Assembly: GCA_034336665.1 (NCBI GenBank)
Contig: JAPFBE010000002.1
Coordinates: 10,692,406 to 10,756,405, forward strand
Direction of reading: 5' to 3'
DNA length: 64,000 nucleotides
Source: Luscinia megarhynchos
Taxonomy: Eukaryota; Chordata; Aves; Passeriformes; Turdidae
Positions 38,201 to 50,379 of the stretch are shown here, piece after piece. The position numbers and the translations under genes are program-made. The stretch's first letter is position 1, and each line of letters starts with the position of its first letter. The notes under the pieces are model-generated. The model did no database searches. It worked only from the letters and a program-made list of their open reading frames with translations, and was not told the origin of the DNA.

Positions 38201-41200
38201 TGAAAGGATAGTCTGGAGTATCTCCCTCCTTGAAGCAAATCGTGCTTCAAAATAAATTTACTCTTCATTACCTAAGAAACACTTCCTCTGGGAGACAGCC
38301 ATCCTTATAAGACAACACGTACCACTGAATTTTAAGGCATTGGTGAAATATGTATTCTACTGAATAATACTAAATGACCTGGGATGAAATCAGGGGTATA
38401 ACAGAGAGAGAGAAGAAAACTATATTAAGTGCTCCTAAGGCATTTAATTACTCTAAAAATTGTTGTTAAGCTGCTTTTGTGTCTCATCTCTGTCTTTTGA
38501 TGAGAAAATGAAAACCAACACAAATTAGAGAGCAGACAACATGGGCATTCTTCCTCAGAGGTGTACCAGACATCTAGCTTGTAGGACAGATCTTCCAGTG
38601 ATGCTAGGAATGCAGGCAGCATGATATCTGGAGCGACCCTGCTGGTGCTCAGACCTACAGTGGTGTGGCCTGGGGTCCTCATAAGGAATTCAACCTCATA
38701 CCATGCTGAGCTCTACTTGCTACAAGCTGTAATGCTTTAGTTTGAGGCTTACTGAGGACCCCAAGGAGGGCAACCTGGGCTGGAGAATGACAGGGATATA
38801 AGGAGTTAACTTTTTTAAGCAGGTAGGCAAGAGCAGTTTATAGTGCTGACGGATGGCTAAATGCCATAGCACCACTCTTGATTTATTTGCTTCTCTTATG
38901 CAGCCTTGAATTTCAGAGGGAGACAAGAGGCTTAATTTAGCTAAAGGAAGAGCACGTTTGGGACTTCTGCAGCTCAGTTGTTTTCTCCATCTGCAGAAAA
39001 AGGCAGAGGAGCTGTGGGGGGCAGCATTGTCAAGTGCACCCACCAGTGCTATCAGTGCAATTTTTATTTCAGCATAATTGAAAGAAGACAATTATGACTC
39101 ATTCAGTTAAATATAAGATATGGAAAGGGCAACGTAAATACATGGGAATAATAATGGTGTATTGCAGTTCAGATGAAAGAAGAGAGCTGGTCTATTGCCA
39201 ACACTTATGATATGAATCATAAATTCTGCAATACTTGAAACTCCTTTAGTAGCCTCTGTTATGGAAGCAATGCAAAAACACAGGGAAATTTCTGTTTTGT
39301 TTAATCTGTAACAGCTTTTCAGATTGATTATGGAAATGAACTTGGAAAATACAAGCTCTGCAGAAGGCAAATAACAAAAGAAATAAGGAAATTTATTTAT
39401 TTTCCAAATCTTTTTACTGTTGTTTCAGCCCTGGAATTCTGAAATTTGGCCTTGCAAATGTTTGAGTATGGACAGGCATTGAATTATTCATTGTGTAGAT
39501 AAAGAAAAGAAGACACAGGTAGACGTAACACCCCTGAAGCCAACAAAGATATATTAGTGTAACCAAGCATTTGAGGAATGCATTAGGCCTGGAGACCCAG
39601 GTTCTGTATTTGCTGTCCACTGTACCAAACACTCTATTTTCAAGGAAGAAAAACATATTTTCCTCAAAGATTTTACCATCTAACTGTACATCAATAATCT
39701 AATAGGTTGATGTAAGCAAAATAATGAGATGTGAAGCACAAATCAAGCATAAGCAGCCAGGTCCAGCATGACTGTCAGGCACCTAATTCTTAGGGTGTTG
39801 GAATTTTTCTCTGAGTTGCATCAGCTCTGCTTTTGTCACAGTCCCTCTTTTCTGACTCCTTTTGATGTTTTCAATTAATAAACTGCAATCCTTGCTGTAC
39901 TTCAGGGGAAACAAACAAGAGTATATGTAGAATATGTTTGGAAATGGATTTCCAGTACTACTTGAGCTCTCACTGAGTTGAGTCCTTCATGAGAAGCTAA
40001 TTTAGAGAAGTGATTACTACTCATGTCCACTGGGGCCCTCAACATGGACCTATTCCTAATAATTAGTAGTAACAAAAGCAATATGCAGTAATAAAAAACA
40101 GCTTTCTACTTGCATTAAGGTTTTCTTTTTCTAAACTAGCTTCAGATCTGCATTTTTAAACTTTTTTTTAAAATAATTTGATGGGGTAAAATGCAATATA
40201 TATTTCTGATGATTCTGAATATGATTCAGTTTTCACCTGGTGGCAGACAGGCACTGATTATTTCATGCCTTTGCTGCCTGTTCTACAAATGTCCTCTTGA
40301 AACTCCTGGTATTGCCTCTGTTATTTGCCAATATTAATTCCCAAATTGCAGAGAGCTTTAGGGTAAACAGAACACCCCAAGGGCAAGTCAGGACAGCACC
40401 AGAGAGGAGACACCACCTTTTTTAGATGTCTCAGGATGAACCTGAGCTCCTTTTCCAATACTTGGATTCAGTGTCATGGTTTTAGCCAGCAGCCCCTGTT
40501 TAGTCCACAAGACTGCCTTATTCTGTCTCTCAGAGACATATTCAGAGTGCAAGGCTGAAGATGAATTTCCTTCTCTCCTGAGAAGGTTTCTAAGGAAGCA
40601 GAGAGTTTTTCATTCTGCTGAGATTTTCTTTAAAAACTAGTAATGTCTGAGTAACAGGTTTTAAAAGGACTGGTGTTAATGGGGAATATAATACCTGAAG
40701 CTGTGTTATTTTTAAAGATGGAAAAAGTGAACTGATAATGGCAAAGGTTAAAGAGGAAAGAATAAAATCAGAGTGAAAAGATAGAAATATCCAAACTCAC
40801 TAGTTTTTAGAAATCTCTAAAATCATCCACTGTGCCCAGTGCAATGGAGGCTGGTAAGTGTAAGCTTTTGCTACTATTAGAGAATGTGTGACCAGGGAGA
40901 TCAGAACTTTACTGCCACTGGGTTTCTCTAGAATCTCTGCTCTAGAAAGGAGGCTTTCAGTGTAGAAATTGGATGCAAAAGTTGAGGTTTTATTGCAGAT
41001 GTAATAAAAGAGTGTTCATGGAATAGTAAAAACCCAGAAACATATGACCCAGAATTACTGGTAGCACACTTAGAGAAGTACTTTAAGAAGTGTTTAATTC
41101 ACTGTTTGACTGGTACTTGGGAAAGTGGAATTTTTTTTTTAAAAGGAGGAAATGTGCTGAGTTAAATTGCTCCAACCCTGCTGTGCTGATGGATACCTTG

Positions 41201-41689
41201 TCTCTTGTTATTGACTGTAGTGGTTGAGGCTCTAGTTTGGCTTGCCAAACTATTTACAGAGAAATTAAAAATCCCCAAAAATTCAAACACTTTGAATCCC
41301 ATCTCAGCTTTATGAAATGGACTTATTTCACAAATAACAAAATGTTATTTGTCTTTTAACCTTCAAAATTAACACCAAAACCCAAGTGAAAACTATGCAA
41401 TGCTCACAGGCCTCAGTACTCTAGCAGATATATGCTTTGCAGAGAGAGATATTTGGTGCTCTAAAATAAAAAAAATCATCTAAATTTCAAATATTTTAAC
41501 AGCTAATGCAATAATTTCAATCCTAGTGATCAATTAACAGCATTTAATTCAAAATAAGATTTGTTAAATTACATCTGTGCAGCAATGTCAGCTGTATTCC
41601 ATAGCATTTCATGGATGCTTTTGTCTTCTGGATAGCAGACAAGTTTGCTTTATTCAGTTGCCTGCAATATGTGACTTGTAGCTAGTTTA
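32251..41689. other. AT-rich sequence with nothing recognised
   Basis: A long featureless stretch. 35200-36650 is the most AT-rich part of the window. A pyrimidine-rich run lies near 33131-33173. Open frames up to 133 codons (37854-38255 plus, 38720-39091 minus) have no recognisable domain or splice context. The phrase GTGTCATGGTTTTAGCC near 40473 resembles an LTR end but has no partner. Confidence 0.5.
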
Positions 41690-42638
41690 TGTGCAGATGC
41701 AGGCGGGTGGTAGGGATATCAACCATTTGGGAAAGTCACAGGTTTTGGAAAATCCTGTGACCTGGGGTTATGCTAAGAGTACAGAAAGTGAAGAAGAGAC
41801 AGGAGATGACATAACACAACATCAAAAATGGTTTTTCAACAGCAGTCTTGTGGAAAGGCTCAGCACTAAGGATTGGTTTCAAAAGCTCCAAGGGTTTGTA
41901 GAAGAGCATCTATTGGGTGAACATGAAAGGAAAAAGGAGTAGAAGGGCCTGTCCCATATGGAGAAGGTGCAAAACCACTGCAGAACAGCAGATGAAAAGA
42001 TCATGATGCAATTATTCTGAAACAAACTGTACCGTAACCCAATAATGAAGTATAGCTGAATAAGAAGTGGTTGATGTTTCTTCTAGATAAATTTCATTCC
42101 ATACTGCTGCCCTTTATGTCAACCAAATCACCTTTCTTTCATAAGATAGCAATAGATAGTGCCCCAGTGGCATCATGGTGAACACCCATGTGGTTTTCTG
42201 GACCTATATGAGATCTGCATGCTACATTTTATAAGGTTGAGTAAGTGAATTTGGTGTAATTAACTTTGGAAAGCATTTAAGGTATTATATAGAACTTGAC
42301 AGTATATGATGAGGAGCATTCTTAAATCCCTCATTGGCTTATGGAGAACAAGCCTCACTTATTGGCATGGCTGCAGTCCTGTCAAATGGTGTTTCAGTAC
42401 AATCCACACTGGTTATGCCAGCAGTGATGCTGAAATCCTCTTGGCTACCTGGGCTGAAGGGCAAGAGTGGTATTGTTTCAGCACATCACCTTTTTCAACT
42501 AGAGGCACTTTATTCCCACTAATAGTAAAGGCACAGAAGGCATCCCTAAAATTGAGTCAGGCAACAATCTACACTGGTATAACAGCCATCCAGCTAGATG
42601 TTGGGAATAGAGAATGCTCATGTTGAAAAAAAGACCCA
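41690..42638. other. unique sequence flanking the Harbinger relic
   Basis: The plus frame at 41691-41942 has a fairly protein-like composition (it ends FVEEHLLGEHERKKE) but no domain, splice context or partner exon is recognised. The plus frames at 42306-42626 are not coding. Part of this stretch may be 3' or noncoding sequence of the transposon, but no terminal inverted repeat was found. Confidence 0.35.
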
Positions 42639-43013
42639 CTAAACACAAGGATATTCATGTTTCAATCTTTGCTCAATAACAGTTTTATTTACTTATTATG
42701 AGTCATGGATGGTTCTTGAAAGGACTGCTGCTATTACCTGTAAACATCTAGAACACATTTCTCAGGGAAGATATTTATGGATGGCCCTTTTATCAGAAAT
42801 GTCACTAGAATAAAATAATTTTCCACCACATGAGTTGGCTAAAATACAGGCATCATGACAGAAGCCAATAATTCAGTGTAAGATATTGATGGTCACACAC
42901 GCCGCTTTCCATTTTGAAAAGCAGCATCATTCTGTGAGGTGCATGAACCGCCCATCCATCATTCCTAGCACATTAGGGATCCCTGCTATGTCACAGAATC
43001 TCTTTTTGATGTG
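42639..43013 (-). pseudogene. decayed PIF/Harbinger transposase (HARBI1-like nuclease)
   Basis: PIF/Harbinger transposases are DDE nucleases, and vertebrate HARBI1 is a domesticated relative. Translating the minus strand in shifting frames gives pieces in the right order. HIKKR-FCDIAGIPNVLGMMDG (43013 down to about 42950) corresponds to the family pattern F..IAGFPNVLG.IDGTH, whose aspartate is the first catalytic D. Next come AAFQNGKRR (about 42900-42930), TINIL (about 42880-42893) and GFCHDACILANS (about 42825-42860), matching F.NRK..HSINVQ...D and the GS.HD...L.NS block. Finally IEQRLKHEYPC (about 42645-42680) resembles the IE.TFG.LK.RF segment that carries the catalytic E, with a small deletion. 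Stops and frameshifts separate the pieces, so the gene is dead, and the N-terminal part is not recognisable. The expected GTH after the MDG aspartate is replaced by GRF. No intact terminal repeats or TWA duplications were seen. Confidence 0.7.
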
Positions 43014-43604
43014 CTATCACTGTTGTTGGCTACATAGCAAATTACTATATTTAGTGTACTGCCTAACCAAGTCAGCTGTTGCCGGTGTGAAAATTGGAAT
43101 GTTATTTGCTCCTCAATCCCTGCTAGGTTACAGCGAAATGTCTGGAGAGCACAACTGACAGAACAAAACAATTGCCCAGCACAACAGTACAGAACATGAA
43201 CACTGAGGTACATAAAGACCCACATGATGTGCTCCACAAGTTAACACACACTTAATTGCCTTTTAATTTCCTACTGAGTTTTCAGGTGTATCCAGCAGTG
43301 CCACTTGCAGTGTCTTATGAAGGCCACTCTAGAAGAGACAACAATGCTCATAAGCACACCACTTTTATTCTGCAATTGCCTTTTCTTCTCTTTTTCTCCA
43401 TTTTGCTAACTATGGCTCCAGCTATGTGCTGTGTTTGATTTGTGTTCTGGCATCCTCTCACTGAACCACAATAATCAATTTTTCTCACTCAAATGAAGTG
43501 GCTACTTATCTAACAGACTTAAATGTGCTTATTCCAAATGGAAACATCTGTTCTGATTCAGGCACAATGGTTCTGATTTATCAGAACTGTTCAGCTATCC
43601 TTAC
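43014..43604. other. sequence upstream of the Harbinger relic
   Basis: This is where the transposase N-terminus would lie on the minus strand, but translation of the three minus frames shows no convincing match. The plus frame at 42886-43158 and the minus frame at 42986-43237 are not coding in their own right. Confidence 0.4.
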
Positions 43605-43810
43605 CTTTACATTTTTGTAAGCACATATATTAATCCAGTTCCTCCATTCTCCTCATCCAGTTGTTCAGCAGGTACAGGTTCAGCAGGTACTTGAGCTTCT
43701 GGCACTCTTCTCGGGTGGATGTTCTTCCAGTTCATTAAACAAGCAGCACCTCTGCCAATCACTGCAAGGACATGTTGCAGCAGAAAAAAACCACTGAACA
43801 TGGTAGAAAC
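43605..43810 (-). other. exon-like segment bounded by splice consensus sites
   Basis: On the minus strand TTCTGTCTGCAG precedes 43810 (a good acceptor with a pyrimidine-rich lead) and AAAG|GTAAGG follows 43605 (a good donor), giving a possible 206-bp internal exon. Two frames show plausible residues: one open across the exon to a TAA just before the donor (it includes MNWKNIHPRRVPEAQVPAE), another reading REECQKLKYLLNLYLLNNWM then RRMEELD before TAA, an amphipathic helix-like stretch. Neither is recognised. Stops before the donor would favour a lncRNA exon or a pseudogene over an internal coding exon. It lies 600 bp upstream of the Harbinger relic on the same strand, so a link to that element is possible. 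Confidence 0.3.
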
Positions 43811-46800
43811 CTGCAGACAGAAGACACCAAGGAGGAAAGAGATAATAATTTTATTACACATGTTTAATATGAATACAAACAACCAATGAAATGGCATGTG
43901 ATTGGATATAGCAGAACTTCCTCCTTTTCTCTGTCTCAATGTGTTTCTTAGTTTTACCTTTATTAGAACTGGCTGATTATTATTATTTTTTTTTAAACAC
44001 TGGTCTGTTTCCATTTCAGAAATGATGGAAGTTTCGTCAAAGACTAATTTTGGGATAGGTTAAGTAATTATCTTCCTGAAGGTGCTATAAATGTCTTTGT
44101 AGAAGATTAAGAACTGAATCAAAGATGCATTTAATTTAAAAATCTCCTATGAAAATATTCAGTAAATGTCTTGCATGAAGTTATTCGAGGGAAAACATTT
44201 TCTCATTCAACCCTAATACACACATCCTGGTTTTTATCTCTTATCCGTCTGTTCTTTTCTGCTGGTGAAAAGGAAAAAAAAAAATTACAGTGACTTTAAA
44301 ATGTAGATTTCTCTTTAGCTGCTGAGTACTTCATCTCATTAAATTCTCAGAGGGATAAAGTCAGAAACATATTTTCATTGCAATGTTTCTCTTCTTTACC
44401 CTTTCTGTAATTGTTTCATTTGAAAAACTATGCCAGATTTTGGTATTCAAACTCCAAGTCTTGCAGCAGAATCCTATGGCTGATGAATACTGGATGAATA
44501 CATGCAGTGCTAGAAAATGCAGTTATTATGTTGGGTATGAAGAACCTGCTTGATCCAGCAAACTTTTGTGTTGCAAACTGATATATTTCAAACGGGGTTC
44601 TGTTGAAAATTGTCCTGTTGAGCCCTTTTTACCTGCATAAAGTGACAGACTATTCGTAAATGTCACTTCAAACTTTCAAGGACAACAGAAACAAGGAGAT
44701 AAATCTTAAGTCACTGTAGCACTTATGGAAGGTAACATAGTCCTGGGACCCTGCAGTGAGAACCCTCCTGTCCATCTGAAGTCATATAGAAGTCAGAGGT
44801 CAGAGTCTTGGCCCTTCATTAAATTGGACCAGAATAAGAAAGGGATTGAATTAGTGCTTCATCATTATTGAATCCCCAAAGATTTACACTACATGTACAC
44901 AAAAGGCACAGCTGGTTGCTTCTGTTAGTCAACAGTTAAGGAACATACACATTATGAAGCACAGTTTCCAATCCATTAGAAAGGCATAGGAATATGCAAA
45001 ATCTTTATTTGGGAAAGAAAAAAACCTGATTCCTTTGTATTCCAAATGCACATTTTACTTCATTAGGCATACTCTTTTCGTTAGAACATATACAGAAACT
45101 AACACTGTCCAGAGATATTATCTTAATCCTTAGGTCAGCTCTGTCATGTTATTTCTTCAGGGCTTATTTTCCACAAGATATAATGCCACACTAATATGGC
45201 TACCTGGTATGGCTGCATTAGGTTCAAAAGCTTGTTTTGTTTCTCTCTCAATGTCAGCTTGTGTTAGGATGCAGCAGCTCTGCCTTTCCTCCCTCTTTTA
45301 TCTTTCTTGTGAAAAACAGAGACAGCACTTTATTATCTCATGGTTTCCTTTTTTTTTTTCTTTTCTTTTTGTGGGAATAATACATGAAAAATTGTAGGAT
45401 ACCTATATTCTTCATCCTATAGGCATACCCAAAGTAGGTAAACTATCAGTGCAGCAAAATTATCATTTACACTATTCCACTTCAACAATATTTAGTCACA
45501 GATTTGCTGCTCTGTAACAGGAAAAGAAAAGAAGGCAGTTGTTTACACTGCCAGTCGCCCCTGTGGAAACAACATGCAGTGGGCAGGAAAGGGTTTCTAC
45601 AGCTAAGATTGTGGGAACACAGCTCTATCCAGGCCATAACACTGCCAACACTCACAATTCCCTTAAACAAAATATTCTTCCATTGGGGGTTTTTTGCCTC
45701 TCCTCTTTTCATTTCCTTTATATTTTCCTAAATTTTAACTACTCCATTAGTAAAGTCAAATTTGACAACTAAATGAACAAGAAAAATTTTGACCCATGAG
45801 TTGACTCCTCTTTCCAAAAAGACAACATTGCTTCGTAACCAGACTTGTTGTATGCACAGTAGTACTGAATAAACATGGGTATTCTGACTTCTGTTAATGA
45901 ATTTTGCAGTATTTGCTCTAAAATTCCTTTGGGAAAGGAAGGCACTTCTCTGTGCACCTCCACATGAAAGTTATTCAAATCTTTATTTTTGTAACTGTAC
46001 ATTTCTGGAAAAATCCACTTGCATGATGGTATTATGATAGAAGAAACTTGATACGAGATGATAGTAATGTTTTTGAGAAAAATTCACATATGCAGCATGC
46101 TATTACTACTGGGCATGTGGGAAGTGTCTGTATGTACACAATCAAAATTTTCTGGTTCCTGCATCTGCATAAACATTCAGAGCACTAAATCAGAAATTGC
46201 TGCCAAACAGTAAATGGCAGAGCAGAGAAATGAGCTGTGCAGAAGAGGCATGTGATGCAGAGCACTACAGAAATGCATTGGTTGCACTACAATGGCAACT
46301 GTCCTACCCTGAGGTTGTGCAATAAAATAATTTGATTTCTGAAAGTCACAGTTTGGTTAAAAAAACGTGGTAAAGCTTCAAGCTGCCTTCCCAGATCACT
46401 TCTAGTAGGATTTTAGAAGGTTTATTGGATCATTGTCCTTATTTTTTTTCCTTGATTTGCTTTATCCTACTTGCTCTCTCATATCCATAAGTTATCATTT
46501 TAAGAAGGAAAATAAAGACATTTTCAAACAAGAAATAAAGAAAATCTCTTACTTTTCCAAAAACTAAAGGTGGAACTTTAACTGATGGGAGTAAAGGGAT
46601 ACTAGCAAGATGTGGGAAATTCTTAAAAATAACACCAATGCAGACTAGGCTGCTTTGTCTGATTCAGTGTTGTGAAACATTGCTGATTTTGACTTCTTAG
46701 GTTTGATTGAATTTTCTCAAGAAATGTTTCATACGTTTTTCAGATACTTGAAGAAGTTTTCAAGCAGCTACCTCAACGATATCCAATGATAGTTTGCTTT

Positions 46801-47281
46801 CTGTAGTAGCTCCAAAACAGTTTTGGTTTTGGAAGACACAGGTGTGACTGTGAACCATAATTTCCCCTAGACATGCACATTTTCAGCAATCAATCAATCT
46901 ACTTTTATGAACAGCCTCTGAAGGAGAAGGCTATTCCTGTTTTGGTCACAGAAGACGTTAGCTTGATCCAAAACAGAACAAAACAAAAGAAAGAAACCAA
47001 AAAACTCCCCAAAAACTCCAGCATTACAAAAAGTGTAGGCTGAAATGCAGCAGAAAAGCTATTGAGGATGATGTTACTTTTCCAGAAACTTCTAGGAAGT
47101 TCTACAGTTTTGGAAGTCTTTTTAGAGAGTTGTACACAACAAAACTTAAAAATGGTTGAATGTGCAACTACTTGTGACATCTCATCTGTCTGAGTTTGTA
47201 AAACAGGTTATAATTTAGCCCACTTGGGGAGGTCTGAATCCCAAGGACTGGGGACTCAAAGACTGCAGCCTGTGCCAAGTT
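43811..47281. other. AT-rich sequence with nothing recognised
   Basis: Unique sequence with short A-runs and T-runs (44275-44284, 45350-45370). No repeat family, RNA gene or coding exon is recognised. Confidence 0.5.
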
Positions 47282-48132
47282 GCAGAATCACTGAATTCAC
47301 AGAATCACTAGGCTGGAAGAGACCTTCAAGATCATTGAGTCCAGCCTGCGCCCTTACACCTCAACTAAACCATGGCACTGAGTGCCACATCCAATCTTCT
47401 TTTAAACACATCCAGGGATGGTGACTCCCCTACCTCCCCAGTGAGACAATTCCAGTACTTTATCACTTTTTCTGTAAAAAACTTTTTCCTAATATCCAAC
47501 CTATACTTACCTTGGTGCAGCTTAAGGCTGTGTCCTCCTGTTCTGTCAGATACCAACCCTCACCTGACTACAATCACCTTTCAGGCAGCTGTAGAGAGTG
47601 ATAAGGTCACCCCTGAGTGTCCTTTTCTCCAGGCTGAACCATCCCAGCTCCCTCAGCCATTTCTCACAGGGTTTGTGATCCAGACCCTTCACCAACCTTG
47701 TTGCCTCCTCTGGACGTGCTCAAGCTTCTCAATGTCCTTCCTAAACTGAGAGCCCAGAACTGGACACAGCACTCGAGGTGTGGCCTCACCAGTGCTGAGT
47801 GCAGGGGAAGAATGACCTCCCTGCTCCTGCTGGCCACACTATTCCTGATCCAGGCCAGGGGCCATTGGCCTTCTTGGCCCCCTGGGCACTCTGCTGGCTC
47901 CTGTTCAGTCAGCTGTTGATCAGTGCCGCCAGGTCCCTTTCTGCCTGGGCACTGTGCAACCACACCATCCTCAGTCTGTAACATTGCAGGGGGTTACTGT
48001 AGCCAAAATGCAGGACTCAGCACTTGGATTTATTAAACTTCATCTTATTGGATTCTGCCCATCCATCCAACCACTTCAAGTCTCTGTGCAGAGCCCTCCT
48101 ACCTTCCAACAGATCAACACGCTCCCAGCTTA
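47282..48132 (-). mobile_element. CR1 LINE, 5'-truncated, about 850 bp
   Basis: The plus strand starts with the reverse complement of the CR1 3' tail: on the minus strand it ends GTGATTCTGTGAATTCAGTG, three degenerate copies of the ATTCTRTG octamer that defines CR1 3' ends. It continues ggctggaagagaccttcaag and atcattgagtccagcc, the usual inverted CR1 lead. Two minus-strand pieces of the reverse-transcriptase ORF C-terminus are visible: [18 protein letters not shown] (within 47664-47984) and LDIRKKFFTEKVIKYWN with SPSLDVFKRRLDVAL (within 47365-47556). They lie in different frames separated by frameshifts, so the element cannot encode an active protein. The 5' end stops near ctcccagctta at about 48132, an ordinary 5' truncation. 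Confidence 0.95.
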
Positions 48133-50379
48133 GAAGAGCAGCTATGGAGCAGTGCCAATTGGTGATCTGCTAAAAGGAGCAATAGTTGGTGGGGGTTTTG
48201 GTTCTACAGTGTGCAGGAGAGAGGGTAGTGATACTGTCTCAGAATTTGTCAGCTGGTCTTTTCCTTATGCAGAGAAACATCACAGGTTCCACCATGTCTG
48301 TAATTGCCTCATACCATGGACAGGACAGGATTCACCCTAAAGTAAATAAGGGCCTGCACTAACTATCAAAATCATACCATTTTTGCAATGATTTACATAT
48401 TACATATTTCAAAGATAGGAAAACAACTAAGCCTATTGATGGTATAAATATTGCATGATGTTAATGCTCTTTACTTATCTCTTACCCCTTTTTTCTAATA
48501 ATTCTCCACCAGAAAAGGTAAAAAAGGTAGGGTTTAATTAGATTTTGCTCCTGTGTTCAGAAAAAGCCAAAAAGACTTTATTTTAAACCATTTGCATATG
48601 ATTCTTTTCTCACACCCTTGGAAAATGTAGTTTTGGAAACCATAGTAGAAGTTTCTCACGTCCTTTGCTACCAGCTGAAACACCAGCCTGTACTGCACCA
48701 TGGTCTTTGTCTTTTGCATAAAACTTACACCACCGTTTGCCTGAGAAATTAATTTATTAGAAGATACTGGAGGCAGAAGGTATTCCAACTACCATTAAAC
48801 TGCTAACACACACTGAGGTTCTCAAACCAACAATTTTTGTTTTAATATAGAGTCTTGATCTAGAGTCAAAAGCTTTTGCTTTCCTAGTGTTTGGTTTTCA
48901 CAGAAAATAGCAGATTTCTTGACAGAAAAAGATATTTTGCCAGTGAAAAATTGTCCAGTGGGGAAACAATTTTTTATCCACAAAGTAAAACATACCTGGC
49001 AAATTTCTAATAAAACGCTAATCAACAGCAATGTGTCTTTGCCAGCACATTCACCTCGGTCTAGCCAAAGGGACACTATGACAGAGTTGAAATCCTTCTA
49101 GCTTAACTATCTGAGGAAGGTGTGGACCAGGGTCTGTAACTTGCCCTCTCTTTTTCTTCCCTCCTTTCTTCAAAGACCTACTGGGAATGCAGGGAATGCA
49201 GTTGTCTGCACCTTACAATTTTGCTGAATGGTGGTAGAACAGCCTTGGCTCTCCTAGCAAGAGACGTAATAGGACCAGGGGACAGAGCTGGGACTTTCTG
49301 ACCGCCTGTCTTTCCTGATAGCTCTTGTGAATCTGGCTGGAGCCACAGTACATTGCTTGCTAAGGGGAAATTCTGGCTCCCTGAAAGCAAATGGCAAAAT
49401 TCCAGTAACTTCACTCCAGCCAGGGCTTCATCCTGTGCATCTAGCCCACAACTTAGCAGAGAGCAACTTTGCCTATGCCAGGGTGTGTCCTCCCCATCCC
49501 AATCAGATGTTTAACATGTAGTACCTGGCATTTCCTTCTGCTGCTGCGTTTGTTATCAGACACACTCCAGTATTTTGGCAGCTGGGGTCAGTTTTGTTTC
49601 TAGTTTACTGCTTAGCAGCCAACCTGAACCTGTCAGAAAGGTGTGCTTTATTAGGATTTTGTAACTAGGTACACAGTGTGATTTAATGTTGGTTTGGTCC
49701 TTTGGGTCAGTGTTTTCATACACAGACCTACACCCGTCACAGGGTGCATCTGAAAGTTCACCTCTTGTAGATCAGGTCCATGATGACAAGCATCATTTGC
49801 ATAGGGATGCTCAAAAATGATGATGCAAGGGTAAAAGAAGAACAAGAATTTGATCAGAGCTAAGCACAAGAAGTATGTTATCAAGGCCACAAACTCCCAA
49901 ATAGCTTTGAAATGAAGTTTCCTAAAGTCATTAAAGACTAAAGTACCCAGAGCTTCTTTTGTTGGAGTCCTGAATTAAAAAGAAAAGAAAAGAAAAAAAC
50001 AAAACAAAAACTCCAACAACAACTCCCTCCCCACAAAGTTCAGAGTAGAAAAATTAACCCTGGGAAAATCTGGAAAGCCTGAGATTATACCAGACATTCA
50101 TCCTCAAGCTGATTTTTTTGTACAATCCTGTGTTGTGCTCAAAACAAAAATCTGAGAATACTCCTTAAAGCGGAAAACAAAGCTCTGCTCCAGCCATACA
50201 TCTGTGAGTTTTGAAACAAAGGTTTGTTTGTGTGCCTCAATCACTCTTGCCTATGAAAGCAGACACTTACTTGAAAAACTTTTCAGGGAAACACTCTAAA
50301 CCAACATCCTGGTATAAATTTGCAAAATGCAATACAGGCCTGATTGTCTTTGGAGAGGATGCAGGCCGCATACGAATAG
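48133..50379. other. unique sequence with nothing recognised
   Basis: AT-rich unique DNA with an A-rich patch near 49978-50010. Open frames of up to 84 codons have no domains. Confidence 0.5.

Noticed and set aside
37854..39091. 133-codon plus and 123-codon minus frames
   Set aside because: Codon and residue composition is that of random AT-rich DNA, with no domains.
40473..40500. TGTCATGGTTTTAGCC resembling an LTR terminus
   Set aside because: No matching TG...CA partner end, target duplication or LTR signals were found downstream.
41691..41942. 83-codon plus frame ending EEHLLGEHERKKE
   Set aside because: Composition is protein-like but no family, splice sites or partner exon are recognised.
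43607..44014. 135-codon minus frame as a complete gene
   Set aside because: Its N-terminal half is AT-rich intron-like sequence reading through a splice acceptor; only the 206-bp splice-bounded part is kept, as a low-confidence exon-like segment.
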